NCBI GenBank assembly: GCA_026391435.1 | Contig: JAPLEJ010000029.1 | Location: 1 to 45,695, forward strand | Length of the DNA stretch: 45,695 nucleotides | From: Bacteroidota bacterium | GTDB taxonomy: Bacteria > Bacteroidota > Bacteroidia > Chitinophagales > Chitinophagaceae | Reading direction: 5' to 3' | Shown here: positions 15,838 to 24,093 of the stretch, piece after piece | Position numbering within the stretch: position 1 is the stretch's first letter | Layout of the letters: the number at the start of each line of letters is the position of its first letter | Position numbers and translations under genes: made by a program | The notes under the pieces: model-generated | The model's database searches: none | The model's input: only the letters and a program-made list of their open reading frames with translations | What the model was told of the DNA's origin: nothing

Positions 15838-16908
15838 TTATTTTTCAATGTAATCTAGATAGCTGATTTTCTGCATGATAGCAGCACCATTCATGACAAA
15901 AACAGTTGGCCATACTCTTGCTGCTGTTTTAATCATCGTAATATCTCCAATAAGTATATTTTGTTGCGATAAAGTTTGGGCTGCTCCTGTTTTATCTGCA
16001 GTAACGATATAAACTAATTTATACTTCTCTTTTAATTTCGTGAGCAAAGTACTCCATGGTATGGAGTTATCAATTTGTCCTGCGAAAACCAATACATAAG
16101 GTATTTCGGAGTTAAACAGATTTTGTGTTGTATCTATTCCAGAAAGTGAACTCAAGGTAAAATCTGAAATAGCCGCTTTTAATCCGTTTCCTTTACTGAC
16201 TACGACTTCCTTTCGTTCTTTATAAATATAGGTTGAGTCAAAATTGTCTGGAAAATGATTGGCATCAAAAAAATATTTTTTGCCTCCTTTCTCAAATTCC
16301 ATCATGATGGTTACACTATCACTTACAGCACCCGATGGTAGTTTCATTTTTTCACGAATATCATTACCTTGTTTGTAGGGCAGGCAATCAATGAATGGTA
16401 AATGATCAAGAACATGTTTTTGTCCATACCCTATACCAATGGTAAATAAAACCAAAATAATCACACCCCATGCTGGATGTATATTTGATTTTATTTTTTT
16501 CTGCGTGAATAGTAATATGACAATACATATGAATAGAATAATATCTTTTATAAAGGAAGTTTTTGGCGTAAGTGGAATGCAATCACCAAAACAGCCGCAG
16601 GTTTTTATCTTCCCAGAAAACAAAGCATACCCTGTTAAAAAAGTAAAGAATACGATTAAGCCTAATAATAACCACAAAGTGGCTTTGTAGGGGAATTGTA
16701 TCAATAATGCAATACCGGCAATAATTTCAAGGGTATTCATCATTAATGATAAGGCTAAGGTATAATCACTTAAAAAAGACATACCCCAAACATCAAAAAA
16801 TTCCTGCATCTTGTAGCTAAGTCCTAATGGATCATTTGCTTTTATTAATCCTGAAAAAATAAATAGAATACCTACACTGTATCGAATTATTTTAATAAAA
16901 GTTTGCAT
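15838..16908 (-). CDS. BT_3928-family DoxX/MauE-like membrane protein with C-terminal thioredoxin-like region
   Basis: A 356-residue membrane protein. The first ~150 residues form about four transmembrane helices of the DoxX/MauE type (IIRYSVGILFIFSGLIKAND, MMNTLEIIAGIALLIQFPYK) with a Cys cluster KTCGCFGDCIPLTPKTSF at about 106-123, suggesting thiol redox chemistry. The C-terminal ~180 residues look like a degenerate redoxin domain facing the periplasm (IPYVLVFAGQ, VWPTVFVMNG). The gene lies nine bases downstream of DUF1599 and near folP. This BT_3928-DUF1599-folP arrangement is recurrent in Bacteroidota. The molecular partner is unknown. Confidence 0.85.
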   Translation of the reverse strand: MQTFIKIIRYSVGILFIFSGLIKANDPLGLSYKMQEFFDVWGMSFLSDYTLALSLMMNTLEIIAGIALLIQFPYKATLWLLLGLIVFFTFLTGYALFSGKIKTCGCFGDCIPLTPKTSFIKDIILFICIVILLFTQKKIKSNIHPAWGVIILVLFTIGIGYGQKHVLDHLPFIDCLPYKQGNDIREKMKLPSGAVSDSVTIMMEFEKGGKKYFFDANHFPDNFDSTYIYKERKEVVVSKGNGLKAAISDFTLSSLSGIDTTQNLFNSEIPYVLVFAGQIDNSIPWSTLLTKLKEKYKLVYIVTADKTGAAQTLSQQNILIGDITMIKTAARVWPTVFVMNGAAIMQKISYLDYIEK

Positions 16909-16917
16909 TACAATATT

Positions 16918-17463
16918 TTAATGTTTTCCTTCTTGTATTTGAATTAGTGCAAAAACGGAGTAATTTAGTATATCTACAAAATTGGCGTCAATACCTTCAC
17001 TGATTAAAGTTTTACCATCATTGGTTAAAATTTGTCTGATACGCATTAATTTCATCAAAATTAAATCGGCATAACTTTCCTGACTCATATCTCTCCAAGC
17101 TTCTCCATAATCATGATTTTTATCCAGCATGGTTGATTTAGCAAAATTGACATATTCTTGATACATGGATTTTACTTCTTCAACGGGTAACTCATCCACT
17201 TTAGGATCACCTAATTTTAATTGAATTAATCCAATAACCGAATAATTAATAATGCCCTTGAATTCAGAAGCAATATCATCCCCAATTTTTTGATTGCCAA
17301 TATCTTGAATGGTTCTGATGCGAAGTGCTTTTATAAATATTTGATCTACTACTGATATAATTCTTAAAACACGCCAAGCAGTTCCATAATCTTTGGTTTT
17401 TTTGAAAAAAATATCACTGCATGAAGCAATGGCTTGATCAAATTGGGTAGAAGTTTGACTCAT
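16918..17463 (-). CDS. DUF1599 family protein (tandem duplicated domain)
   Basis: A 181-residue soluble protein with two copies of one domain. Copy 1 (about 17-90) has KDYGTAWRVLR, IKALRIRTIQ and IINYSVIGLIQ; copy 2 (about 100-178) has HDYGEAWRDMS, LMKLMRIRQIL and ILNYSVFALIQ. PF07659 has been linked to nucleotide modification, but no activity is established to my knowledge. It forms an operon with the BT_3928-type gene nine bases downstream and is divergent from folP with 79 bases between starts. The repeated acidic/basic motif DYGxAWR with xRIRxI suggests a shared ligand site per copy. Confidence 0.87.
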   Translation of the reverse strand: MSQTSTQFDQAIASCSDIFFKKTKDYGTAWRVLRIISVVDQIFIKALRIRTIQDIGNQKIGDDIASEFKGIINYSVIGLIQLKLGDPKVDELPVEEVKSMYQEYVNFAKSTMLDKNHDYGEAWRDMSQESYADLILMKLMRIRQILTNDGKTLISEGIDANFVDILNYSVFALIQIQEGKH

Positions 17464-17542
17464 GAAAAATGACCTAATTACGATGTTAGTTAATATCTTT
17501 GAACACTTGCAAGATAATCAATAACCACTTTATAATAAAACT

Positions 17543-18367
17543 ATGTTCATAAATGTCGCTCAAAATGTAGTTTGGGAAATATCCTCCCCACAAGTCATGG
17601 GGATTATCAATATCACCCAGGACTCTTTTTATGAAAAAAGTAGACAAAATAACATAGATGGTTTTTTATTAAAAGCGGCACAGATGATACAGGAAGGTGC
17701 TGATATTATTGATATGGGAGCTCAAAGTACGCGACCAGGTGCTGAAATGATTGATATTGACAAGGAACTTAACCAACTCCTCCCCTATATTACAGCCCTT
17801 AAAAAGGCATATCCTAATCAACTGATTTCAGTAGATACTTTTAACCCAGTCGTGGCAGAGGAAGTGCTTAAGGCGGGCGCCCACATTATTAATGACATAA
17901 GTGGAGCTAGCTTTGATCAAGACATCTTAAAGGTCATTTCCAAGCACAATGCTGGATATATAGGAATGCATATTAATGGTTCTTTTTCAACGATGCATGA
18001 AGTTCATCAGAGTAAAGATATTATCGATTCCATTATTGAATATATCCAAGATAAAAAGAAATTATTAGCCAGTTTTGGAATTACTAAATGGGTTATGGAT
18101 CCTGGATTTGGTTTTGGGAAAACGGTACAAGAAAATTTTGATATTATTAAAAGACTCAAGGAACTAAAAGTAGTGGAACTTCCTATCTTATTAGGTGTTT
18201 CTAGAAAGTCAAGTATTTATAAAACCTTAGGCATCACAGCTGATGAAGCTTTAAATGGAACTACTGTTTTACATACTTTAGGCTTATTGAATGGCGCCTC
18301 TATTTTACGAGTACATGATGTAAAAGAAGCCAAAGAAATTATTCGTTTACTTCCCTACATACAATAA
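17543..18367 (+). CDS. folP: Dihydropteroate synthase
   Basis: Joins 6-hydroxymethyl-dihydropterin pyrophosphate to p-aminobenzoate in folate synthesis. The 274-residue TIM barrel shows VMGIINITQDSFYEKSRQ (signature 1, loop 1), ADIIDMGAQSTRPGAEMI (signature 2), ISVDTFNPVVAEEVLKAGAH, INDISGASFD, WVMDPGFGFGKTVQENF and PILLGVSRKSSIYKTLG. All main substrate regions are intact. It is monocistronic, divergent from DUF1599 and followed by a bidirectional terminator. Confidence 0.96.
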   Translation: MFINVAQNVVWEISSPQVMGIINITQDSFYEKSRQNNIDGFLLKAAQMIQEGADIIDMGAQSTRPGAEMIDIDKELNQLLPYITALKKAYPNQLISVDTFNPVVAEEVLKAGAHIINDISGASFDQDILKVISKHNAGYIGMHINGSFSTMHEVHQSKDIIDSIIEYIQDKKKLLASFGITKWVMDPGFGFGKTVQENFDIIKRLKELKVVELPILLGVSRKSSIYKTLGITADEALNGTTVLHTLGLLNGASILRVHDVKEAKEIIRLLPYIQ

Positions 18368-18400
18368 AAAAACTCCCTCCCAAAGGGAAGAAGTTTTTTT
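18368..18400. terminator. Bidirectional terminator between folP and the FKBP gene
   Basis: An A-run plus CT pairs with AG plus a T-run, and inside these CCC pairs with GGG around a short loop. The A-tract on one side and T-tract on the other give a terminator in both directions between convergent genes. Confidence 0.7.
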
Positions 18401-18430
18401 ATATTTTCAACTTATTTAAAGTTATTTCAA

Positions 18431-19345
18431 TTATTTTTTAGCAGGAGCTGGTGGCGGCGGCGGAGGAGGTATAGATGACTTCGCAGTTACATCAGCAATA
18501 ACAATATCAAAAGCTAGATTCTCATAAGCTTTGATTTGACCATTTGGTTGAGGGCCATAAGCCAACATAGCTGGTACATAGATGCTTCCTTTTCCACCTT
18601 TTCCAAAATATTGTAAACCAATTTCCCATCCTTGAATGACTGAACGCGTACCCATTTTTACATCATATGGTTTAGCAGTAGAATCATTAGGTTTAATATT
18701 GGTATCAAAAGTTTCTCCTTTGAAATTATAACCTTTGTAATAAACACTAGCTACTTTATTAGTATCAATTTTACTAAGCGCGCTTCCTGGATCTTTTACA
18801 ACAACAAATACACCTTCTGGTGATTGAATAGCAGTAATTTTATTTTTATCTAAGTAGGCTTTAATTGCATTTACTTCTCTATTTTTTTCAGCAGCTGTTT
18901 CTTTTTTATAGTCTTCGTCTACTTTAGCTACATCTGTAAATACATCTAATACTTCAGCTTTACCTAAAATCACATCTTTAGATTTGAATACTTCATTAAT
19001 TTGAACAGCACCCATTTTAACTAATGTATCAATGCTTAATGAAAATTCAATTTTATCCCCTTTTTTACATTTTGTGATAATTTCAGTGAAAGTATATTTA
19101 CCTAATCTAGTGGTATCAATTGGGAAATAAACCGGAATCACACCATATGTTGAACTTAAAACAGTGTCTTTAGTTTTTAATTTGTATTCGATATTTAATT
19201 TTACAAATTGACCTTGTAATAACGGCTTTGCATTTCCACTACCATGTGTAATTTTGTAAAGCATTCCTGAAGGGGCTTTTTCATATTGATTACAACTTGC
19301 AAACAATACAATAGCAGCTACTAACTTTAAAGTTGATTTTATCAT
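18431..19345 (-). CDS. FKBP-type peptidyl-prolyl isomerase lipoprotein
   Basis: A 304-residue predicted lipoprotein: signal with lipobox LFASC (Cys18). The C-terminal half (about 195-290) is an FKBP domain: VYYKGYNFKGETFDTN, VIQGWEIGLQYFGKGGKGSI, VPAMLAYGP and ENLAFDIVIADV. The N-terminal half (about 30-140) looks like a second, degenerate FKBP-like fold (GQFVKLNIEYKLKTKDTVLS, FTEIITKCKKGDKIEFSLSI). The C-terminus is a poly-proline tail, PPPPPPPAPAKK. It probably assists folding of envelope proteins. It starts two bases after the nrnA-like gene and is translationally linked with it. Confidence 0.92.
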   Translation of the reverse strand: MIKSTLKLVAAIVLFASCNQYEKAPSGMLYKITHGSGNAKPLLQGQFVKLNIEYKLKTKDTVLSSTYGVIPVYFPIDTTRLGKYTFTEIITKCKKGDKIEFSLSIDTLVKMGAVQINEVFKSKDVILGKAEVLDVFTDVAKVDEDYKKETAAEKNREVNAIKAYLDKNKITAIQSPEGVFVVVKDPGSALSKIDTNKVASVYYKGYNFKGETFDTNIKPNDSTAKPYDVKMGTRSVIQGWEIGLQYFGKGGKGSIYVPAMLAYGPQPNGQIKAYENLAFDIVIADVTAKSSIPPPPPPPAPAKK

Positions 19346-19347
19346 TT

Positions 19348-20364
19348 TTAATTTAATTGTGTTAATTGTGATTTATAGTTTTCTATTATGGTTTTAAAAT
19401 CGTTTAATGTTTCATCCACTGTTTTTGAAGACCTTCCCCCTGCAGCATTAGCATGTCCACCACCTTCAAAATGAGTTCGTGCAAATATATTCACATCAAA
19501 GTTACCTTTGCTTCTAAAACTCCATTTTCTTTCTTCTTCTCGATCAATAACAATGGCCGCAAATTTAATACCTTCTATCGATAATAAATAATTAACCAAG
19601 CCTTCCGTATCCCCTGTTTTTAATTCGTATTTATATATATCTGTTTTAGGGATGGCCATAACGGCTGTTTTAAATTCGGGTAATACGGTCATTCTATTTA
19701 AAAAAGCATTTCCCATAAATTTAAGCCGCCCTTCGCTCGAATTATCGTAAATATGCTCATGTATTTTAGCATGTTGTAGACCTAATTCCTTTAAATGGGC
19801 TATAATTTTATGAACAGAAGCTGTTGTAGATGGAAATCTAAAAGAACCGGTATCTGTCATTAAGCCAGTATATAAACAAGTGGCAATATCTATATTAATT
19901 AACTTACTATGTCCTGATTGAACTATAAAATCATAGATCATTTCGCAGGTAGAACTCATTTTTACATCACTAATTCCATATCCAAATGATGGAGTATCAG
20001 GTTGTTGATGATGGTCAATTAATATTTTTATGGCCTTCGCCTCTTTAATAACGGGTTCCAGATTTTTAGTACGATGTAGAATATTAAAATCCAAGCAAAA
20101 TATATAATCTGCATCCTGTACGATCTGTGATGCTTCTTTTCTATTAGATTCAAAATCAATTACTTGTGTAGTTCCAGGCATCCAATTCAAAAAATCAGCC
20201 CAATTGGTAGGTGAAACGACGGTAACCTCATGTCCTAATTGAATTAAAAAGTGATATAAAGCAAGGGATGAACCCATCGCATCTCCATCTGGCTTTTGGT
20301 GTGCCGTTATAACCGCTTTAAATGGTTGATTTAGAATTGGGTAAAATTGTTCAATAGATTGCAT
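19348..20364 (-). CDS. DHH-family phosphoesterase, NrnA-like (oligoribonuclease/pAp phosphatase)
   Basis: A 338-residue DHH/DHHA1 protein of the NrnA type, which degrades short RNA oligonucleotides and/or 3'-phosphoadenosine-5'-phosphate. Metal motifs are HQKPDGDAMGSSLAL (motif I), CLDFN (II), IDHHQQPD (DHH, III) and the later TDTGSFRFPST. The C-terminal DHHA1 substrate motif GGGHANAAGGRSS is near 308-320. It is the first gene of a two-gene unit with the FKBP lipoprotein. It is divergent from ndk, with a perfect -7 box seven bases before its ATG. Confidence 0.92.
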   Translation of the reverse strand: MQSIEQFYPILNQPFKAVITAHQKPDGDAMGSSLALYHFLIQLGHEVTVVSPTNWADFLNWMPGTTQVIDFESNRKEASQIVQDADYIFCLDFNILHRTKNLEPVIKEAKAIKILIDHHQQPDTPSFGYGISDVKMSSTCEMIYDFIVQSGHSKLINIDIATCLYTGLMTDTGSFRFPSTTASVHKIIAHLKELGLQHAKIHEHIYDNSSEGRLKFMGNAFLNRMTVLPEFKTAVMAIPKTDIYKYELKTGDTEGLVNYLLSIEGIKFAAIVIDREEERKWSFRSKGNFDVNIFARTHFEGGGHANAAGGRSSKTVDETLNDFKTIIENYKSQLTQLN

Positions 20365-20371
20365 AAGTGGA

Positions 20372-20379
20372 CAAATTTA
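20372..20379 (-). promoter_or_regulatory. -7 promoter box of the nrnA-like gene
   Basis: The minus strand reads TAAATTTG, an exact consensus match, seven bases before the ATG. It lies 22 bases from the oppositely oriented ndk box. Confidence 0.5.
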
Positions 20380-20401
20380 ACATAAATCGGATGTTTTTCA
20401 G

Positions 20402-20409
20402 TAATTTTG
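20402..20409 (+). promoter_or_regulatory. -7 promoter box of ndk
   Basis: TAATTTTG is an exact match to TAnnTTTG. The leader to the ndk ATG is 33 bases. It excludes the in-frame TTG at 20407, inside the box, as the translation start. Confidence 0.55.
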
Positions 20410-20442
20410 CGCCTTCAATTAGAAACTTTAAATAAATATTAT

Positions 20443-20859
20443 ATGAATAACAGCACTTTTACCATGATTAAGCCTGATGCAACATCAAAAGGCTATACTG
20501 GAGCAATATTAGATCAAATCGTTAAAGCAGGTTTTACCATTAAGGCTATGAAATGGACAAAATTAACCACTGAACAAGCCGGTCAATTTTATGAAGTACA
20601 TAAAGAGCGTCCTTTTTATGGTGAATTAGTTGCTTTTATGAGCAGTGGAACAATTGTTGCTGCTATTTTGGAAAAAGACAACGCAGTCGCTGATTTTAGA
20701 ACTTTAATTGGTGCTACTAATCCCGCTCAAGCTGCCGAAGGTACTATAAGAAAGAATTTTGCTGCTTCTATTGGAGAAAACGCAGTTCATGGAAGTGATA
20801 GTGATGAAAATGCACAAATAGAAGGCAATTTCTTCTTTTCTAAATTAGAAAGATTTTAG
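20443..20859 (+). CDS. ndk: Nucleoside diphosphate kinase
   Basis: Exchanges the terminal phosphate between nucleoside tri- and diphosphates. From ATG 20443 it is 138 residues, the standard length. TFTMIKPDA at the N-terminus, [32 protein letters not shown], and the catalytic histidine H116 in [14 protein letters not shown] are all intact. It is monocistronic, divergent from the nrnA-like gene, with six bases to the convergent helicase stop. Confidence 0.97.
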   Translation: MNNSTFTMIKPDATSKGYTGAILDQIVKAGFTIKAMKWTKLTTEQAGQFYEVHKERPFYGELVAFMSSGTIVAAILEKDNAVADFRTLIGATNPAQAAEGTIRKNFAASIGENAVHGSDSDENAQIEGNFFFSKLERF

Positions 20860-20865
20860 TGAACC

Positions 20866-22194
20866 CTATTTTTTGGCTCCCCTAGTTTTAGGTTTACCAT
20901 ATTTTTTTTGCATGATCTCTTTATGATTTTTCCGCTTATTGACTTTACTGTTTTTAGCGGATTTTTCATGAAAGGCAGGCCCTACTTCCTCTTTTTTAGG
21001 AAGTTTAATTTGTATGATCTTCATCCGAATTTTAGGCTTCTCGTCTTCGGTTAAAATACTAGATATTTCAAGTGTTTCTGGCAATGGCAATAATGGAATT
21101 TCTTGTTTCATCAAGGTTTCAATTGCTTTTTGAAACGGCTTTTCTTTTTCCGTAATAAAAGTAATGGCGATTCCTTTTTTATCTGCACGACCCGTACGTC
21201 CAATACGGTGTATATAGTTTTCGGGCACTTCTGGTGTATCAAAATTGATAACATGGGTTACTTCAGCCACGTCAATTCCTCTTGCCATTACATCCGTTGC
21301 AATGATATACTTAAACACACCTGCTTTAAATTGCTTCACTGTATTGAACCTGTAATTTTGTTCTTTATTAGAATGTATCACACCAACGATTTCAGGAAAT
21401 GAAATGGAAAGTTGTTCAAATAATTGATCTGCTAAACTTTTTGTGGCTGCAAAAATTAAGACTTTGGTCATGGCCTCATTAGAAGAAAGCAATAAGTTTA
21501 ATAAATTGACTTTAGTATTAAAATTGGGAACAACATAAGCTGTTTGAATAATATTATCTAGTGGAGTGCCAGTTGGTGCTGCTTCTACCCTTACTGGCGC
21601 ATCAAAATAATCATGCATTAATTTTTCAACATCATCTGTAATCGTTGCTGAAAAAAGTAAGTTTTGTCTTTTCTTAGGCAATAACTCTAAGATATTGGTT
21701 ATTTGTTTTCTAAAACCGAGGTTCAGCATTTCATCCATTTCATCAATCACTAATTTCTTAATCATCTTGGTTTTAAAAGCACCATTCATGATTAAATCAA
21801 ATAATCTACCAGGTGTTGCCACTAAAACATCTACCCCTTTTTCTACTTCTATTTGTTGTGTATTAATATTCACCCCTCCAAAAACACCCACTGTGACCAC
21901 ACTCATGTAAGTGGTTAATTTTTTAACTGCTTCCACTACTTGTACTACTAATTCACGTGTGGGGACAATTACTAATATTTGGGGGTCTTTATTTTTATCG
22001 TATTTCCATTGTCTTAAACAGGGCAATAAATAACCAAATGTTTTACCAGTTCCTGTTTGAGCAATACCACATACATCTGCACCAGACATGACGATTGGAA
22101 AAACACGATGTTGTATGGTAGTCGGTGTAGCATAGCCTAAATCTTCTAAGGATCTTAATAAGGGCGTATTTAGGTTTAAATCTTGAAATGTCAT
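20866..22194 (-). CDS. DEAD-box RNA helicase (DEMD variant)
   Basis: A 442-residue ATP-dependent RNA helicase starting at ATG 22192-22194 (MTFQDLNLNT); an ATG seven codons earlier is possible. Motifs in order: Q motif TPTTIQ (23-28), AQTGTGKT (45-52), VPTREL, GG, TPGR, motif II D151-E-M-D154, FSATI, ARGID and HRIGRTGR. Motif II carries Met where nearly all members have Ala. The C-terminal ~60 residues are very basic (KRKNHKEIMQKKYGKPKTRG), an RNA-binding tail as in RhlE/CshA-like proteins. Its leader has a perfect TACCTTTG box 18 bases before the start. It probably works in ribosome assembly or mRNA decay, which is a family-level inference. Confidence 0.93.
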   Translation of the reverse strand: MTFQDLNLNTPLLRSLEDLGYATPTTIQHRVFPIVMSGADVCGIAQTGTGKTFGYLLPCLRQWKYDKNKDPQILVIVPTRELVVQVVEAVKKLTTYMSVVTVGVFGGVNINTQQIEVEKGVDVLVATPGRLFDLIMNGAFKTKMIKKLVIDEMDEMLNLGFRKQITNILELLPKKRQNLLFSATITDDVEKLMHDYFDAPVRVEAAPTGTPLDNIIQTAYVVPNFNTKVNLLNLLLSSNEAMTKVLIFAATKSLADQLFEQLSISFPEIVGVIHSNKEQNYRFNTVKQFKAGVFKYIIATDVMARGIDVAEVTHVINFDTPEVPENYIHRIGRTGRADKKGIAITFITEKEKPFQKAIETLMKQEIPLLPLPETLEISSILTEDEKPKIRMKIIQIKLPKKEEVGPAFHEKSAKNSKVNKRKNHKEIMQKKYGKPKTRGAKK

Positions 22195-22428
22195 GATACT
22201 ATAAATGTGCGGCAAAGGTAGTTTATTAAATGCGCTAAAAACAGTATAAATTCAAAAATTAGAGATTAATTTTATTATAATGAATTGCAAATCAATATAT
22301 TAATGAATTAAATTAAAATAAAATCTCCATTATACTAACTAAATTAATGCTTAAAAAATGAAGGAACACTGCTTTAAAAAATTTATATTTAATCATTCGT
22401 TCAAAATCATTTCATTAAAATTATCCAA
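22195..22428. other. Intergenic region between helicase and M1 peptidase
   Basis: A 234-base, very AT-rich gap between divergent genes. It holds the helicase -7 box at 22213-22220. I see no tRNA, no strong hairpin and no exact -7 box facing the M1 gene. A 24-codon open frame (22358-22432) overlaps the M1 start as ATGA, probably by chance. Confidence 0.6.
22213..22220 (-). promoter_or_regulatory. -7 promoter box of the DEAD-box helicase
   Basis: The minus strand reads TACCTTTG within CTACCTTTGCCGC, an exact -7 match 18 bases before the start. tpiA has almost the same sequence, CTACCTTTGCAGC. Confidence 0.55.
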
Positions 22429-24093
22429 ATGAATCAAAGATCTTTTGTAAAACGCCAAGGCTTTAACTTATTTAAATTGACTGCAGTCGTCCTTCTATTA
22501 TTGCAAAGTGTATTTGCTATAAGTCAAAATGACGATAACATCAATAGCAGAGACATCTTATACCTTACTTCGGGTGGAAAGCTGCTCCCATTGCAAGCCA
22601 TTATGGATATCAGGCATTATACCATTAATCTAGAAGTAGATTTGGTAAAACAATCTATCAGCGGTTCCACAGAAGTGAGTATTAATTTTTCTAAAAAAAC
22701 GGATACCATTTTACTTGACTTAATACATTTGTATGCAGTTACTAAAGTTAAAGTGAATAATAAGGTAGTACCCTATTATCAACACGATGATAAAATATTT
22801 ATCACTTCACCAACTGGTTTTGAAATAGGAAATCAAAAAGTATGGATCGAATACAATGGTATTCCGCCTGTAGCAATAAGACCACCTTGGGATGGTGGAT
22901 TTACATGGAAAAAAGACAGTAGTCGAAATGATTGGGTATCGATCAATATTCAGGGCGAAGGTGGAAAAATGTATTTCCCATGTAAAGATCATCCAAGTGA
23001 TGAACCGAATGAGGGAGTTGATTTAAATATCACTATACCCTCTTCGTTGGTCGTTGCAGGTCCTGGATTATTAATGGGCGTCACCACTAAAAAAAATAAA
23101 TCCACTTATCATTGGAAAACAAATTACACCATTAGTAATTACTGCATCTTATTTAATATAGGCAAATACAAAGTGTATAAAGATGAATTCACCACTATTC
23201 TTGGAACCAAGGTTCCTATTGAGTACTACGTACTAGAAGTAGATACAAGCCATGCTAGAAAAGTAATCGAAACTAAAAAAAGAGATACCAAAATTTTAGA
23301 AAAGTATTTTGGAGAATACCCTTGGGCAAAGGAAAAAATTGGTATTGCTGAAGTGCCCAATTCCGGTATGGAACATCAAACCATGATTACTTTTGATAAT
23401 AAATTTTCTTATAGAACAATTAACGGACAAGATTATTCTGCAAATTTATATCATGAATATGCACACGAATGGTGGGCAAACAAAGTAACCAATAAGGATT
23501 GGGGTCATATGTGGATTCAGGAAGGTATTGCTACTTATGCTGAAGCCCTTGCAATGTATGAATTAGGTGGGGAAGCTGCTTATAATGAAATCATTGCTGG
23601 TCATCGCCGTGTTCGTAATAAAAAACCAGTAGTACCAGGTGATGTTGCGACCGAAGAGGAAGTTTATTCTGGTGGAGACATTTATGGAAAAGGATCTTTT
23701 TTCATCCATACATTAAGATTCGTTATCGGAGATGATGTCTTTTTCCCAACCTTAAAGAAACTTTCTACCGATCCGCAAACCACATACGATAATTTTGTTA
23801 CAACCATGGATGTTGAAAAATTATTTAGTACAGCGTCTGGAAAAAATTTGAAACCTTTCTTTGATTTTTATTTAAGAACCACCGATATTTTAGATATTAC
23901 TATAAAAGAAATGGGCTATCAAAAATTTCAAATTAAAGTCAATAATTCATTTATGACTTTACCATTTGAAGTGACAGCCAATGGTCAAACCACTCGTATG
24001 AACATTGCAAATGAAGCAATAATTATTAATAGTGCATTACCACCACAGGTAGATGCAAAAGGATATTATTTGAAAAAAGTAACAATACTATAA
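22429..24093 (+). CDS. Secreted M1-family zinc metallopeptidase (first of tandem pair)
   Basis: A 554-residue gluzincin aminopeptidase-like protein. A signal peptide covers about 1-32 (KLTAVVLLLLQSVFA). An N-terminal beta-saddle domain is followed by the substrate motif GMEHQT at about 313-318. The zinc motif is H342-E-Y-A-H346 with E365 exactly 18 residues later (WIQEG), and the catalytic Tyr is in IYGKGSF near 425-431. The helical C-terminal domain of large M1 enzymes is missing, so it resembles the short GMEHQ group common in Bacteroidota. Its stop and the next start share one base (TAATG), so the two peptidases are translationally coupled. It should act in the periplasm or at the cell surface on peptides. 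Confidence 0.93.
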   Translation: MNQRSFVKRQGFNLFKLTAVVLLLLQSVFAISQNDDNINSRDILYLTSGGKLLPLQAIMDIRHYTINLEVDLVKQSISGSTEVSINFSKKTDTILLDLIHLYAVTKVKVNNKVVPYYQHDDKIFITSPTGFEIGNQKVWIEYNGIPPVAIRPPWDGGFTWKKDSSRNDWVSINIQGEGGKMYFPCKDHPSDEPNEGVDLNITIPSSLVVAGPGLLMGVTTKKNKSTYHWKTNYTISNYCILFNIGKYKVYKDEFTTILGTKVPIEYYVLEVDTSHARKVIETKKRDTKILEKYFGEYPWAKEKIGIAEVPNSGMEHQTMITFDNKFSYRTINGQDYSANLYHEYAHEWWANKVTNKDWGHMWIQEGIATYAEALAMYELGGEAAYNEIIAGHRRVRNKKPVVPGDVATEEEVYSGGDIYGKGSFFIHTLRFVIGDDVFFPTLKKLSTDPQTTYDNFVTTMDVEKLFSTASGKNLKPFFDFYLRTTDILDITIKEMGYQKFQIKVNNSFMTLPFEVTANGQTTRMNIANEAIIINSALPPQVDAKGYYLKKVTIL

